Shown piece by piece: positions 18,108 to 25,569 of a stretch of DNA of 40,810 nt. Position numbers and translations under genes: made by a program. The notes below the pieces were generated by a model that was given only the letters and a program-made list of their open reading frames with translations, was not told where the DNA came from and did not search any database. Positions within the stretch are counted from its first letter, which is position 1. Each line of letters opens with the position of its first letter. This stretch comes from JAFAVZ01 sp036009105 (GTDB lineage Bacteria > Acidobacteriota > Thermoanaerobaculia > Gp7-AA8): positions 1 to 40,810 of the forward strand of contig DASYMJ010000064.1 of assembly GCA_036009105.1 (NCBI GenBank), written 5' to 3'.

Positions 18108-20216
18108 CTACTTCAGTTCCACCCCATCGAGCTCATACGGCGCCTTCACCCCCAGCAAGCCCAGCACCGTCGGATACACATCCGCGATGTACGGCGCGCG
18201 GTCCGTGGCCAGCTTGCGGTTGTAGAAGAAGATGCCCTTCACGATCTCCGGGTCGACCGAGCAGTGGTCGCCGCTCCAGACCTGTTTGTTGGGCTCGAGG
18301 ATGTTCTTGGGGATGCCGCCGAGCGACGTCTGCCAGGAGACGCGGTAGCCGTCGTTGTTGGTGATGAAGAGGTCCGGGATCATGTTCGGATCGAATTTGC
18401 GGTAGACCTCCTCCCGGGCCAGCACGCGCCGCACGGGATGCTCGCCGGTCTCCGGATCGGTCAGTTGCACGAGGCGGGTCTTCAGCTCGGTCTTCAAGGC
18501 GTCGTATTCCGGGCCGGGGTTCACGATGCCCTGTGCCTCGCGGCCCTTCACGTTGATGTACAGCTCGCCCAGGCCCATGGCGTAGGCGCGCGTTTTCGAC
18601 CAGTCGACGTTCTCCCAGAACTGCCCCTGGTCGAACAGCATCTCCACATTGCGCTCCTTCACCTGCACGCCGCTCTTGAGCGTCATGTAGCCGTTCATGA
18701 CCAGCCAGGTGTTGTAGTTCACCGATTTGCGGAAGCTGGCGAAGCCGTGGTCGGAAAGCACGATCAGCGCGGCGTTGTGCTCATCGGCCGCTTTCATCGC
18801 GTCGCCCACGATGGAATCCATCAGCTGATAAGAACGCAACAGCGCATCGCCCCACTTCTGCGCGAGCGCCGCGTCATACGCGGGATGCTTCGGGTCCATC
18901 AAACGCCAGAACACGTGCCCCACCCGGTCCGGGAACTCGAAGCACTGCACCGTCAGGTCCTTGTCGCTGGCCAGGAACGAGCCGAACATCTTCCGGTTCT
19001 GCGTCACCGTCCAGTTCATGTCATCCCAGAACATCTCCTCGTTGGCAAACCCCTCCGAGATGGCCCAGGTGTCGATCTGCCAGCCGATCGTCTTGTACAG
19101 GCCGAGCTGCTTCGCCACCTCCGGCGCCCACTTGGCCGGCGTCGAGATGCGGAAGCCGGGCGGCAGGCGGCGCGGATCGAAGTTGATGGGCGACAGATAC
19201 AGCCGGACCTCGGGCTGCGAGGAGATGAGGTGGAAGCGGCTGATGCCGTGCAGCTTGATGAGCGGATTGAAGGGGAACTCGAAGTTCACCCAGCCGGTCC
19301 ACTCCCCCGCCTTCAGGTTGAGCTTCTGGCCGCTGACCTCGATCTGGATCGAGTTGCGGTCGTTCGCCACCGTGATGGTCATCGGGATGGAGATGTAGGG
19401 CGGATCGCCGAAGAGCTTATTGGGCGGCCCCTGGATCTTGGTGTTGATGACGCCGCGGTTGTCCTCCAGCTGCACCACCTCGATGGAGAACTCGTTCGAG
19501 CCGGAGCGGTGCATCTCCAGCTCGGAGGTGAAGTAGAACGGCTTGCCGACGCGGCCGGAGGCGTCCGGGACGCCGAGGCCGGAGAGGAGCTGGCCGTCGT
19601 GAAAGTCGGTGGCGGGAAAAGTCACCGGCACGTGGACCACGGTGGCCTTTTTACCCGCACTGGCCGCCACTTCCCAGAACGGCGTCCCCTGGCGGCGGTT
19701 GATGACGCCCGGCCGGGTGGTGGGGAGATATTTCCTCACCGCGAAGAACACTCCACCCGCGGCCACGATGGCCACCACGAGGACGGCCACCCGGCCGGTG
19801 CGCTTGAACAGCAGCGCGATCAGGCCGATGAGCAGGAAAATCGCGGCCGCGCCGACCCAGCGGTTCTTCTCGCCGAGGAGGAAGGGCTCCTTCGTTTCGT
19901 CGAAGGCGGCGAAGACCGGGAGGTAGGTCTTGGGATCGCGGCGGAGGAAGTCGAAGATGCCGGTGCGGCCGGGGTCGATGCCGGTGCTGAAGGTCGACCA
20001 TGAAACCGGGGTCTGGGCGGGGACGGTGGGGCGGAGGGGGCGGAAGGTGCCGGCCGCGCGGAGGCGGGCCAGGTTCGGCAGCTTTCCCTCGTTCATCCAC
20101 TGCTCGGTGTAGCGGGCGTCGACGCCGTCGAACCCGAGGACGATCACCTTCTGCGGGGGGCTCGCCGCGAGGGGGAAAGTCAATGCAATCAGAAGCATGA
20201 GAGGCGTGAGGCGCAT
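18108..20216 (-). CDS. Alkaline-phosphatase-superfamily phosphodiesterase/phosphatase
   Basis: 702-aa exported metal-dependent hydrolase of the type I phosphodiesterase/nucleotide pyrophosphatase group. Signal peptide 1-20 (MLLIALTFPLAASP). KVIVLGFDGVD supplies the first metal Asp30; AQTPVSWSTFSTG holds the probable nucleophile Thr69. Unusually, two hydrophobic helices (about 120-137, GAAAIFLLIGLIALLF, and 142-160, VAVLVVAIVAAGGVFFAV) interrupt the catalytic domain before it resumes with GVINRRQGTPFWEVAASAG. Later motifs are ECFEFPDRVGH-like FEFPDRVGHVFW, IVLSDHGFASF and WSGDHCSVDPEIVKGIFF. The substrate is unknown. It heads the five-gene operon, with the NTase start touching its stop, and is divergent from the peptide-binding lipoprotein gene. 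Confidence 0.85.
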   Translation of the reverse strand: MRLTPLMLLIALTFPLAASPPQKVIVLGFDGVDARYTEQWMNEGKLPNLARLRAAGTFRPLRPTVPAQTPVSWSTFSTGIDPGRTGIFDFLRRDPKTYLPVFAAFDETKEPFLLGEKNRWVGAAAIFLLIGLIALLFKRTGRVAVLVVAIVAAGGVFFAVRKYLPTTRPGVINRRQGTPFWEVAASAGKKATVVHVPVTFPATDFHDGQLLSGLGVPDASGRVGKPFYFTSELEMHRSGSNEFSIEVVQLEDNRGVINTKIQGPPNKLFGDPPYISIPMTITVANDRNSIQIEVSGQKLNLKAGEWTGWVNFEFPFNPLIKLHGISRFHLISSQPEVRLYLSPINFDPRRLPPGFRISTPAKWAPEVAKQLGLYKTIGWQIDTWAISEGFANEEMFWDDMNWTVTQNRKMFGSFLASDKDLTVQCFEFPDRVGHVFWRLMDPKHPAYDAALAQKWGDALLRSYQLMDSIVGDAMKAADEHNAALIVLSDHGFASFRKSVNYNTWLVMNGYMTLKSGVQVKERNVEMLFDQGQFWENVDWSKTRAYAMGLGELYINVKGREAQGIVNPGPEYDALKTELKTRLVQLTDPETGEHPVRRVLAREEVYRKFDPNMIPDLFITNNDGYRVSWQTSLGGIPKNILEPNKQVWSGDHCSVDPEIVKGIFFYNRKLATDRAPYIADVYPTVLGLLGVKAPYELDGVELK

Positions 20217-20273
20217 CGCGCCGCATCATAGCAGGCACTTCTCTTGTAACGTGGGGGCTGGTGCTGCGCGGAA

Positions 20274-20364
20274 AGTTACTGGTTACTGGTTGCTGGTTAC
20301 TGGTAGAACCGGCCGGGGCAGGTGGCGGCCTACGAGCAACGAGTAACCAGCAACCAGCAACTGC
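20274..20364. repeat. Heptamer-repeat hairpin 4 (GTTACTG/GTTGCTG family)
   Basis: The left arm (20274-20306) reads GTTACTG, GTTACTG, GTTGCTG, GTTACTG, GTAG. The right arm (20330-20364) is the reverse complement of GTTGCTG, GTTGCTG, GTTACTC, GTTGCTC, GTAG, with the same length and register but transitions at several positions. It lies in the divergent gap between 20216 and 20384, upstream of the lipoprotein RBS. Confidence 0.85.
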
Positions 20365-20383
20365 GAAGCACAAGGAGAGCGGT

Positions 20384-21925
20384 ATGAGAAAGCGAATGAT
20401 CACGATCGTCCTGGTGGCCTGTTTCGTGGCCTGCGGAGGCGGCGAGAAGAAGGGTGGCGGCGGGGCGGGCGGCGCGAAAGACACGCTGGTGATCGAGTTC
20501 AAATCGAGCCCCACCAACCTCGACTCGCGGGTCGGCAACGACAATGCGTCCGGCCGCGTGGCGGACCTCATCCACAGCGGGCTGGTCAAGATCACGCCCC
20601 AGAACGACTACGCGCCGGACGTGGCCCAGAGCTGGGAGACCACGCCCGACGCGAAGACCGTCACCTTCCACCTCAACCCGAACGCGAAGTTCCAGAACGG
20701 CCAGCCGCTGAAGGCGGCGGACGTGAAGTGGACCTACGAGTCGCTCATGGACCCGAACTTCACCTCATCGAAAAAGTCCGGCTATTCGGCGGTCGATCAC
20801 ATCGAGGCGCCGGATGACCACACGGTGATCTTCCGGCTCAAGGAGCCGAACGGCGGCCTGTTCGACAACCTCACCCTCGGCATCCTCCCCACCGGAGCGG
20901 ACACGAACACTTACAAGACGAAGCCGATCGGCGCCGGGCCGTACAAGGTGGTCGATTTCCGTCCCGATGATCGGGTGGAGCTGGAGGCGTTCGACGGCTG
21001 GCACGGCGGCGCGCCGAAGATCAAGCACGTCATCATCCGCATCATCCCGGACGCCACCACGGCCGTGCTTGAGCTGCGCCGCGGCTCGGTCAACTTCGAG
21101 GTCAACACCATCCCGTTCGAGAACGTGGACGAGTTCTCGAAGAACGCCGACTTCAAGGTGGAGAAGAAGTCCGGCTCGGTCTATCAGTACCTCGCCTTCA
21201 ACATGAAGGACCCGATCCTCTCCAGGAAGCCGGTGCGGCAGGCCATCGCATACGCCATCGACCGGGAGAAGATCGCCCGCGACGTGATGCGCGGCTACGC
21301 CGAGCCGACCGACACGATGCTGGGCAAAGGCCACTGGGCGCGCGCCGAGAACCTGCCGACCTATCCGTACGATCCGGCCAAGGCGAAGGCGCTGCTCGAC
21401 CAGGCCGGCTATCGCGACCCGGACGGCGACGGCCCGCGGTCGCGCTTCTCGCTCAGTTACAAGACCTCGACCGATCCGGAGGCGAACCTCCGCGCGCAGG
21501 TGATGCAGCAGATGCTCAAGCTGGTGGGGATCGACGTGAAGATCCAGTCGAACGAGCTGGGCAAGTTCCTGGACGACATCGGCAAGGGCAACTTCCAGCT
21601 CTACTCGCTCAGCCGCAACGGCATCGCCGACCCGGACTTTTACTACATCATTTTCTACTCCAAGAACGTCCCCCCGGAGGGGCAGAACCGCGGCTCGTAT
21701 GCGAACCCTCGCGTCGATCAGCTGATCATGGAGGGGCGCTCGACGTTCGACCGGGAGAAGCGCAAGCAGATCTACGCCGAGGTGCAGAAGCTCGTGCAGG
21801 AGGACCTGCCGTACCTGTCGCTCTATCACCAACAGAACGTGACCGTGATGCGCAACAACATCGACGGCTACGTGACGTATCCGGCCGGGTTTTTGTTGTC
21901 GGTGCCACAGATGACGATGAAGTGA
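20384..21925 (+). CDS. Peptide/nickel-type ABC transporter substrate-binding lipoprotein
   Basis: 513-aa SBP_bac_5 (family 5) solute-binding protein, typically binding oligopeptides outside the inner membrane for an ABC importer. The N-terminus is a lipoprotein signal: KRMITIVLVACFVACGGG, with the lipidated Cys at 13 or 17. A Gly-rich linker follows. Family motifs include AQSWETTPDAKTVTFHLNPN, ADVKWTYESLMDP, IGAGPYKVVDF, 'KPVRQAIAYAIDREKIARDV' and YPYDPAKAKALLDQAGY. An AAGGAG 8 nt before the ATG at 20384 supports the start. No permease or ATPase genes are adjacent, so its transporter is encoded elsewhere or shared. The gene converges on glpX with hairpin 5 between them. Confidence 0.92.
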   Translation: MRKRMITIVLVACFVACGGGEKKGGGGAGGAKDTLVIEFKSSPTNLDSRVGNDNASGRVADLIHSGLVKITPQNDYAPDVAQSWETTPDAKTVTFHLNPNAKFQNGQPLKAADVKWTYESLMDPNFTSSKKSGYSAVDHIEAPDDHTVIFRLKEPNGGLFDNLTLGILPTGADTNTYKTKPIGAGPYKVVDFRPDDRVELEAFDGWHGGAPKIKHVIIRIIPDATTAVLELRRGSVNFEVNTIPFENVDEFSKNADFKVEKKSGSVYQYLAFNMKDPILSRKPVRQAIAYAIDREKIARDVMRGYAEPTDTMLGKGHWARAENLPTYPYDPAKAKALLDQAGYRDPDGDGPRSRFSLSYKTSTDPEANLRAQVMQQMLKLVGIDVKIQSNELGKFLDDIGKGNFQLYSLSRNGIADPDFYYIIFYSKNVPPEGQNRGSYANPRVDQLIMEGRSTFDREKRKQIYAEVQKLVQEDLPYLSLYHQQNVTVMRNNIDGYVTYPAGFLLSVPQMTMK

Positions 21926-21927
21926 AG

Positions 21928-21991
21928 CAGTTGTCGGTGGTCAGTTATCGGTTGTCGGTCATCTACTGATAACTGACAACTGACAACCGAT
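21928..21991. repeat. Heptamer-repeat hairpin 5 (GTTGTCG/GTTATCA family)
   Basis: The left arm (21928-21959) reads GTTGTCG, GTGGTCA, GTTATCG, GTTGTCG. The right arm (21964-21991) is the complement of GTTGTCA, GTTGTCA, GTTATCA. It begins 2 bp after the upstream TGA and ends 3 bp before the glpX stop, in a convergent gap. It shares its heptamer family with hairpins 3 and 7. Confidence 0.85.
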
Positions 21992-21994
21992 CAC

Positions 21995-22978
21995 TCAAAC
22001 GAAGCTGACCGCCAGCTTCGACCCTTCCTCTTTATAGATCGTGTCGACGAAGCGGATGGTGTTCGTCTTCAGCGACATGAAGAGGGACGAGGTGCGGATG
22101 CCGCCGCCGAAGAAGCGGACGCCGCGCAGCAGGTCGCCGTCCGTGACGCCGGTCGCGCAGAAGATGATGTCGTTGCCGGAGGCCAGATCGGAGGTGTCGT
22201 AGATCTTCTCGCCGTCGACGTAGCCCATCGAGCGGAGGCGCTCCTCCTGCCACTTCTCCAGCGGCTTGAGGCGGCCCTGCATCCGGCCGTTGAGGCAGCG
22301 CATCGCGGCCGCGGTGAGCACCCCTTCCGGCGCGCCGCCGATGCCCATCGCCGCGTGGATCCCGGTGCCGCGCACGGCGGCGGCGATGCCGGCGGAGAGG
22401 TCGCCGTCGGTGATCAGCTTGATGCGCGCGCCGGCCTCGCGGATCTGGGCGATGAGGTCGTGATGGCGCTCGCGATCGAGCACCACGATGGTCAGCTCAT
22501 CGACGTCCCGCTTGAAGGCCTCGGCGATCTGGTTGAGGTTCTCGTGGACGGAGTTGGCCAGGCCGACGAAGTCGCCGGCGGTGGGGCCGACGACGAGCTT
22601 GTCCATGTAGACGTCGGGGGCGTTGAGCAGGCCGCCTTTCTCCGAGGCGGCGAGGACGGCGATGGAGTTGGCCGCGCCGGTAGCGCAGAGGTTCGTCCCT
22701 TCCAGCGGATCGACGGCGATGTCGACCTCCGGGTAGATCTCCCCTTCCGTCCAGCCCCGCCCGAGGGGCTCGCCGACGTAGAGCATCGGCGCCTTGTCGC
22801 GCTCGCCCTCGCCGATGACCACCGTCCCGCGCATCTTCAGGCGGTTCAGTTCCTCGCGCATCGACTCGACCGCGACCTGGTCGGAGTACTTGCGCTTTCC
22901 ATAACCCATCGTCCGTGCGGCGGCGATGGCCGCCTTCTCCGAAACGCGGAGGAAGCCGATTTCCAAGCTTGATTCCAT
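21995..22978 (-). CDS. glpX: Class II fructose-1,6-bisphosphatase
   Basis: Hydrolyses fructose-1,6-bisphosphate to fructose-6-phosphate in gluconeogenesis. 327 aa, the normal GlpX length. Signature regions: VSEKAAIAAARTMGYGKR, the substrate/metal motif VVIGEGERDKAPMLYVGE, DIAVDPLEGTNLCATGAANS with the metal Asp residues, TDGDLSAGIAAAVRGTGIHA, GIGGAPEGVLTAAAMRCL, and a C-terminal SSLFMSLKTNTIRFVDT. The ATG at 22978 is the natural start. It is a single gene, divergent from the TTG-initiated membrane protein at 23040; the 61-bp gap is AT-rich for this region and presumably holds both promoters. Confidence 0.96.
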   Translation of the reverse strand: MESSLEIGFLRVSEKAAIAAARTMGYGKRKYSDQVAVESMREELNRLKMRGTVVIGEGERDKAPMLYVGEPLGRGWTEGEIYPEVDIAVDPLEGTNLCATGAANSIAVLAASEKGGLLNAPDVYMDKLVVGPTAGDFVGLANSVHENLNQIAEAFKRDVDELTIVVLDRERHHDLIAQIREAGARIKLITDGDLSAGIAAAVRGTGIHAAMGIGGAPEGVLTAAAMRCLNGRMQGRLKPLEKWQEERLRSMGYVDGEKIYDTSDLASGNDIIFCATGVTDGDLLRGVRFFGGGIRTSSLFMSLKTNTIRFVDTIYKEEGSKLAVSFV

Positions 22979-23001
22979 GTGACCCCGAACTTTTAAGTTT
23001 T

Positions 23002-23031
23002 TTGCGCGGCGAACTTTAGCAGAAGTACGAT
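23002..23031 (+). promoter_or_regulatory. Putative promoter for the membrane protein at 23040
   Basis: TTGCGC (23002-23007), an 18-bp spacer and TACGAT (23026-23031) end 8 nt before the TTG at 23040, so the transcript would begin near the start codon. The adjacent AACTT-TT-AAGTT inverted repeat (22988-22999) lies between the divergent glpX and 23040 starts and could be an operator. Confidence 0.4.
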
Positions 23032-23039
23032 CCGCCCGC

Positions 23040-24482
23040 TTGAATCGCCGACTGCTGCTGGCGGCGCTCCCGCTGGCCGCCTACTTTTTGGTCCTGGCCC
23101 GGCACGCCGCGCTCGCCGTGGGCGGCTCGGACAGCTCCGGCTACATGAACGAGGCGCGCATCTTCGCCTCCGGCCGGATGAAGGCGGAGGTGGAGCCCCT
23201 GCGGGTGATGAAGCTGCCCAGCTCCTTCACCCACTGCTTCACCCCGCTCGGCTTCCTCACCGTGCCCCGCGGGCGGATGGTGCCGTCGTATCCGCCCGGC
23301 TTGCCGTTGCACTTCGCGCTCGCGGCGAGAATGGGCGGGTGGTCGCGCGCGCCGTTCTACCTCGTGCCGCTGCTCGCGACGCTGGCGCTGCTGCTCATGT
23401 ACGGCGTCTCGCGGGAACTGGGCCTCTCCCGCATCTGGAGCGTCGTCGCGGCGGCGATCCTCGGGTCGATCCCCATCTTTTTGTCGTCGGCGATTCAGCC
23501 GCTCAGCGATGATGTCGCGCTCTTCTGGGCCCTGGTGGCGATGTACGGCGCTTTCGTCGGGCGCCGCCGCCCCGCGCTTGCCGTGCTTGCCGGCATCGCC
23601 TTCGCGGTCGGCGTCTGGGTCCGCCCGACGAACTTCCTGCTCGCGCTGCCGCTGGCCTTCGCCATGCGCTGGCGCTGGCCGTTGCTGCTGCGCGCCGCGG
23701 CCGGCGCGATCCCGATCGGCGCCGCGCTGGGGTGGTATCAGTGGATGCAGTTCGGCGGCGCGTTGCACACGGGCTACGGCACGGTGGGGGAGATGCTGCA
23801 GGCTTCCATCATCGCCAAGTGCGGGCCGCATCAGCTGCTCTGGCTGATGAAAACGATGTCCCCGCTGGCCATCCTCGGGCTGCTGTTCGCCGCCGCCGAC
23901 CGGCGGCTCGATCGCTGGACGCGCATGCTGCTGCCGAGCTGGATCGGCGTCTTCTTCCTCTTCTACATGGCGTACGACATCTGCTCCGACTGGTGGGACA
24001 CGCGCTTCCTGCTGCCCGGAATCCCGGCGCTGATCATCGCGTCGTTGCTGGTGCTGCAGCAGTTCTCCACCTCGCGTCTGCGCGGCGCGATTGCGGCGTG
24101 TCTCGCATTGGTCATGATCGCGACGCCGCTGGTCATGGCCAGGCGCCTGCAGGTTTTCGGCTACGGACAGGGCGAGCTGCAGTGGCCGCGCATGGTGCGC
24201 TGGACAGAAGCGCGGCTGCCGCCCGATGCGCTGCTCATCAGCGGCATCTTCAGCGGCGCGTTCTACTACTACGCCGGCCGCTTCACCGTCCGCTGGGACC
24301 AGCTCTCCACGGATGACTACCAGCTCATGCGCGCCTACGCCGGCAACGCGAACCTGCACTGGTACGCCATGCTCTCCTCGGTCGCCGACACGTCGGAGGA
24401 GGAGTTCGTGCGCCGCTATCCCGGCCGCTGGACGGTCGTGGCGCGCAATCGCGACGTCACGCTGTGGCGTCTGGACGAGTGA
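23040..24482 (+). CDS. Polytopic membrane protein, PMT/ArnT-like glycosyltransferase
   Basis: 480-aa protein with about ten transmembrane helices. The arrangement resembles GT-C glycosyltransferases of the PMT/ArnT/GT39 kind: a first helix (LLLAALPLAAYFLVLARHAA), then an acidic outer loop with GGSDSSGYMNEARIF containing the conserved Asp of the first loop, a 'MVPSYPPGLPLHF' segment typical of the family, helical pairs, and a soluble C-terminal part (SGIFSGAFYYYAGRFTVRWD). Such enzymes transfer sugars from polyprenyl-phosphate carriers outside the membrane. The start is a TTG; no ATG or GTG is in frame before the preceding stop, and the next ATG would remove the first helix. No Shine-Dalgarno site is visible. 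Confidence 0.78.
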   Translation: MNRRLLLAALPLAAYFLVLARHAALAVGGSDSSGYMNEARIFASGRMKAEVEPLRVMKLPSSFTHCFTPLGFLTVPRGRMVPSYPPGLPLHFALAARMGGWSRAPFYLVPLLATLALLLMYGVSRELGLSRIWSVVAAAILGSIPIFLSSAIQPLSDDVALFWALVAMYGAFVGRRRPALAVLAGIAFAVGVWVRPTNFLLALPLAFAMRWRWPLLLRAAAGAIPIGAALGWYQWMQFGGALHTGYGTVGEMLQASIIAKCGPHQLLWLMKTMSPLAILGLLFAAADRRLDRWTRMLLPSWIGVFFLFYMAYDICSDWWDTRFLLPGIPALIIASLLVLQQFSTSRLRGAIAACLALVMIATPLVMARRLQVFGYGQGELQWPRMVRWTEARLPPDALLISGIFSGAFYYYAGRFTVRWDQLSTDDYQLMRAYAGNANLHWYAMLSSVADTSEEEFVRRYPGRWTVVARNRDVTLWRLDE

Positions 24483-24486
24483 CGCC

Positions 24487-25479
24487 TCAGCCGACGTTCC
24501 GGTCGGCCCGCCACTTGGGGTGATTGACGTGGAAAACGCGGTCGCCGTTGAACGACGCGGCGGCGGCGTCGAAGGTCATCGTGCCGATCGCTTTCCAGTT
24601 CCTGATCTCGCGCCGCTCCTTGACCGGCAGGCCGTGCGTGACGCCTTCATCCGAGGTCTCGATGCGGAAGACGAGCTTGCGCTTGGGGGAGGGGTCGCCG
24701 CGGTCGTAGAGCTGGGCCATGATCTCGTCGCGGAAGTCGAGCGCGTCGCCGGGGATGACCGGCTGCTCGGGGACGACGGAGAGCTGCATGAACTCCGGTG
24801 CGCGGGTCGGGTCGCCGGCCGCTTTGCCGAGCTCCGCGAGCTGATAAACCTGGCGGATGGTTGGCATCTTGTCGGCGAGCATGAGGGCGCCGGCGGTGGC
24901 CAGCAGGGTCGGCATTCCGCTGCCGCGCTTGGTCGCGGTCGTGTTCGGCGCATTGCGCAGAACGGCCTCGTTGATGGTGCGGCTTTCCGCGCCGCCGATG
25001 TCCTCCTGGGTGATGAAGCTGGCCGTCATCAGCGGCTCCTGATGGCTCGCATCCGTGGTCGGATACACGGCCCCGACCATGGCCAGCGATCGCGTGTGGC
25101 CGCGCCGCGTCTCGGTGCAGCAGGTCGAATAACGCGCGATGGTCAACCCGCGGCTCCCTTTGCGGAAGTAGCCGCTGTAGGGCGTCTCTTCCGTGATCTC
25201 CCACAGTCCGGTGAGGCAGATCCCGTTGGGATGCAACAGCCGCCGGAACCCCTTGCCGTCCGCCCCCCAGCGCAGTACCGCGTGCGAGGCAACCGTCCGC
25301 TTCGCCGCCGGCACGAGGCCGAGCGCCACGCTGCCGAAGGTGACCGGAAACCGCTCGAACCCGCCGTCCGTGCTCCAGACCTTCTGATACGGATTCGCAA
25401 AGACGGCGTCCCGCACCTCCGCAAATCGCGAGCCTGTGAATTTGCGATCGTCGTCTGTGAGGCCTTCGTTGTCGCTCAT
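24487..25479 (-). CDS. Conserved-looking soluble protein, family not recognised
   Basis: About 330 aa, soluble, with no signal peptide or membrane helix. Dense conserved-looking stretches include KGFRRLLHPNGICLTGLWEI, TPYSGYFRKGSRGLTIARYS, RSLAMVGAVYPT and VFHVNHPKWRADRNV. The order 'His-Pro-x-Gly, G-x-W-x-I, Y-S-G-x-F, G-x-x-G-x-x-x-R-x-S' faintly recalls catalase-fold proteins (HPKG...FARFS). That is only a suspicion, and the haem-ligand region is not evident. The start is uncertain: ATGs occur at 25503, 25491, 25488 and 25479. I give the last, which leaves an acidic MSDNEGLTDDD N-terminus. It sits alone between two genes of unrelated function. Confidence 0.65.
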   Translation of the reverse strand: MSDNEGLTDDDRKFTGSRFAEVRDAVFANPYQKVWSTDGGFERFPVTFGSVALGLVPAAKRTVASHAVLRWGADGKGFRRLLHPNGICLTGLWEITEETPYSGYFRKGSRGLTIARYSTCCTETRRGHTRSLAMVGAVYPTTDASHQEPLMTASFITQEDIGGAESRTINEAVLRNAPNTTATKRGSGMPTLLATAGALMLADKMPTIRQVYQLAELGKAAGDPTRAPEFMQLSVVPEQPVIPGDALDFRDEIMAQLYDRGDPSPKRKLVFRIETSDEGVTHGLPVKERREIRNWKAIGTMTFDAAAASFNGDRVFHVNHPKWRADRNVG

Positions 25480-25569
25480 GAGAGTCATCATACGGCCGGG
25501 CACGGTTTCTGATGCAAGGATGGATGTGCAGCCTTGAAAAAGATGTGACCGCGCCGCGGCGGCGACGGC

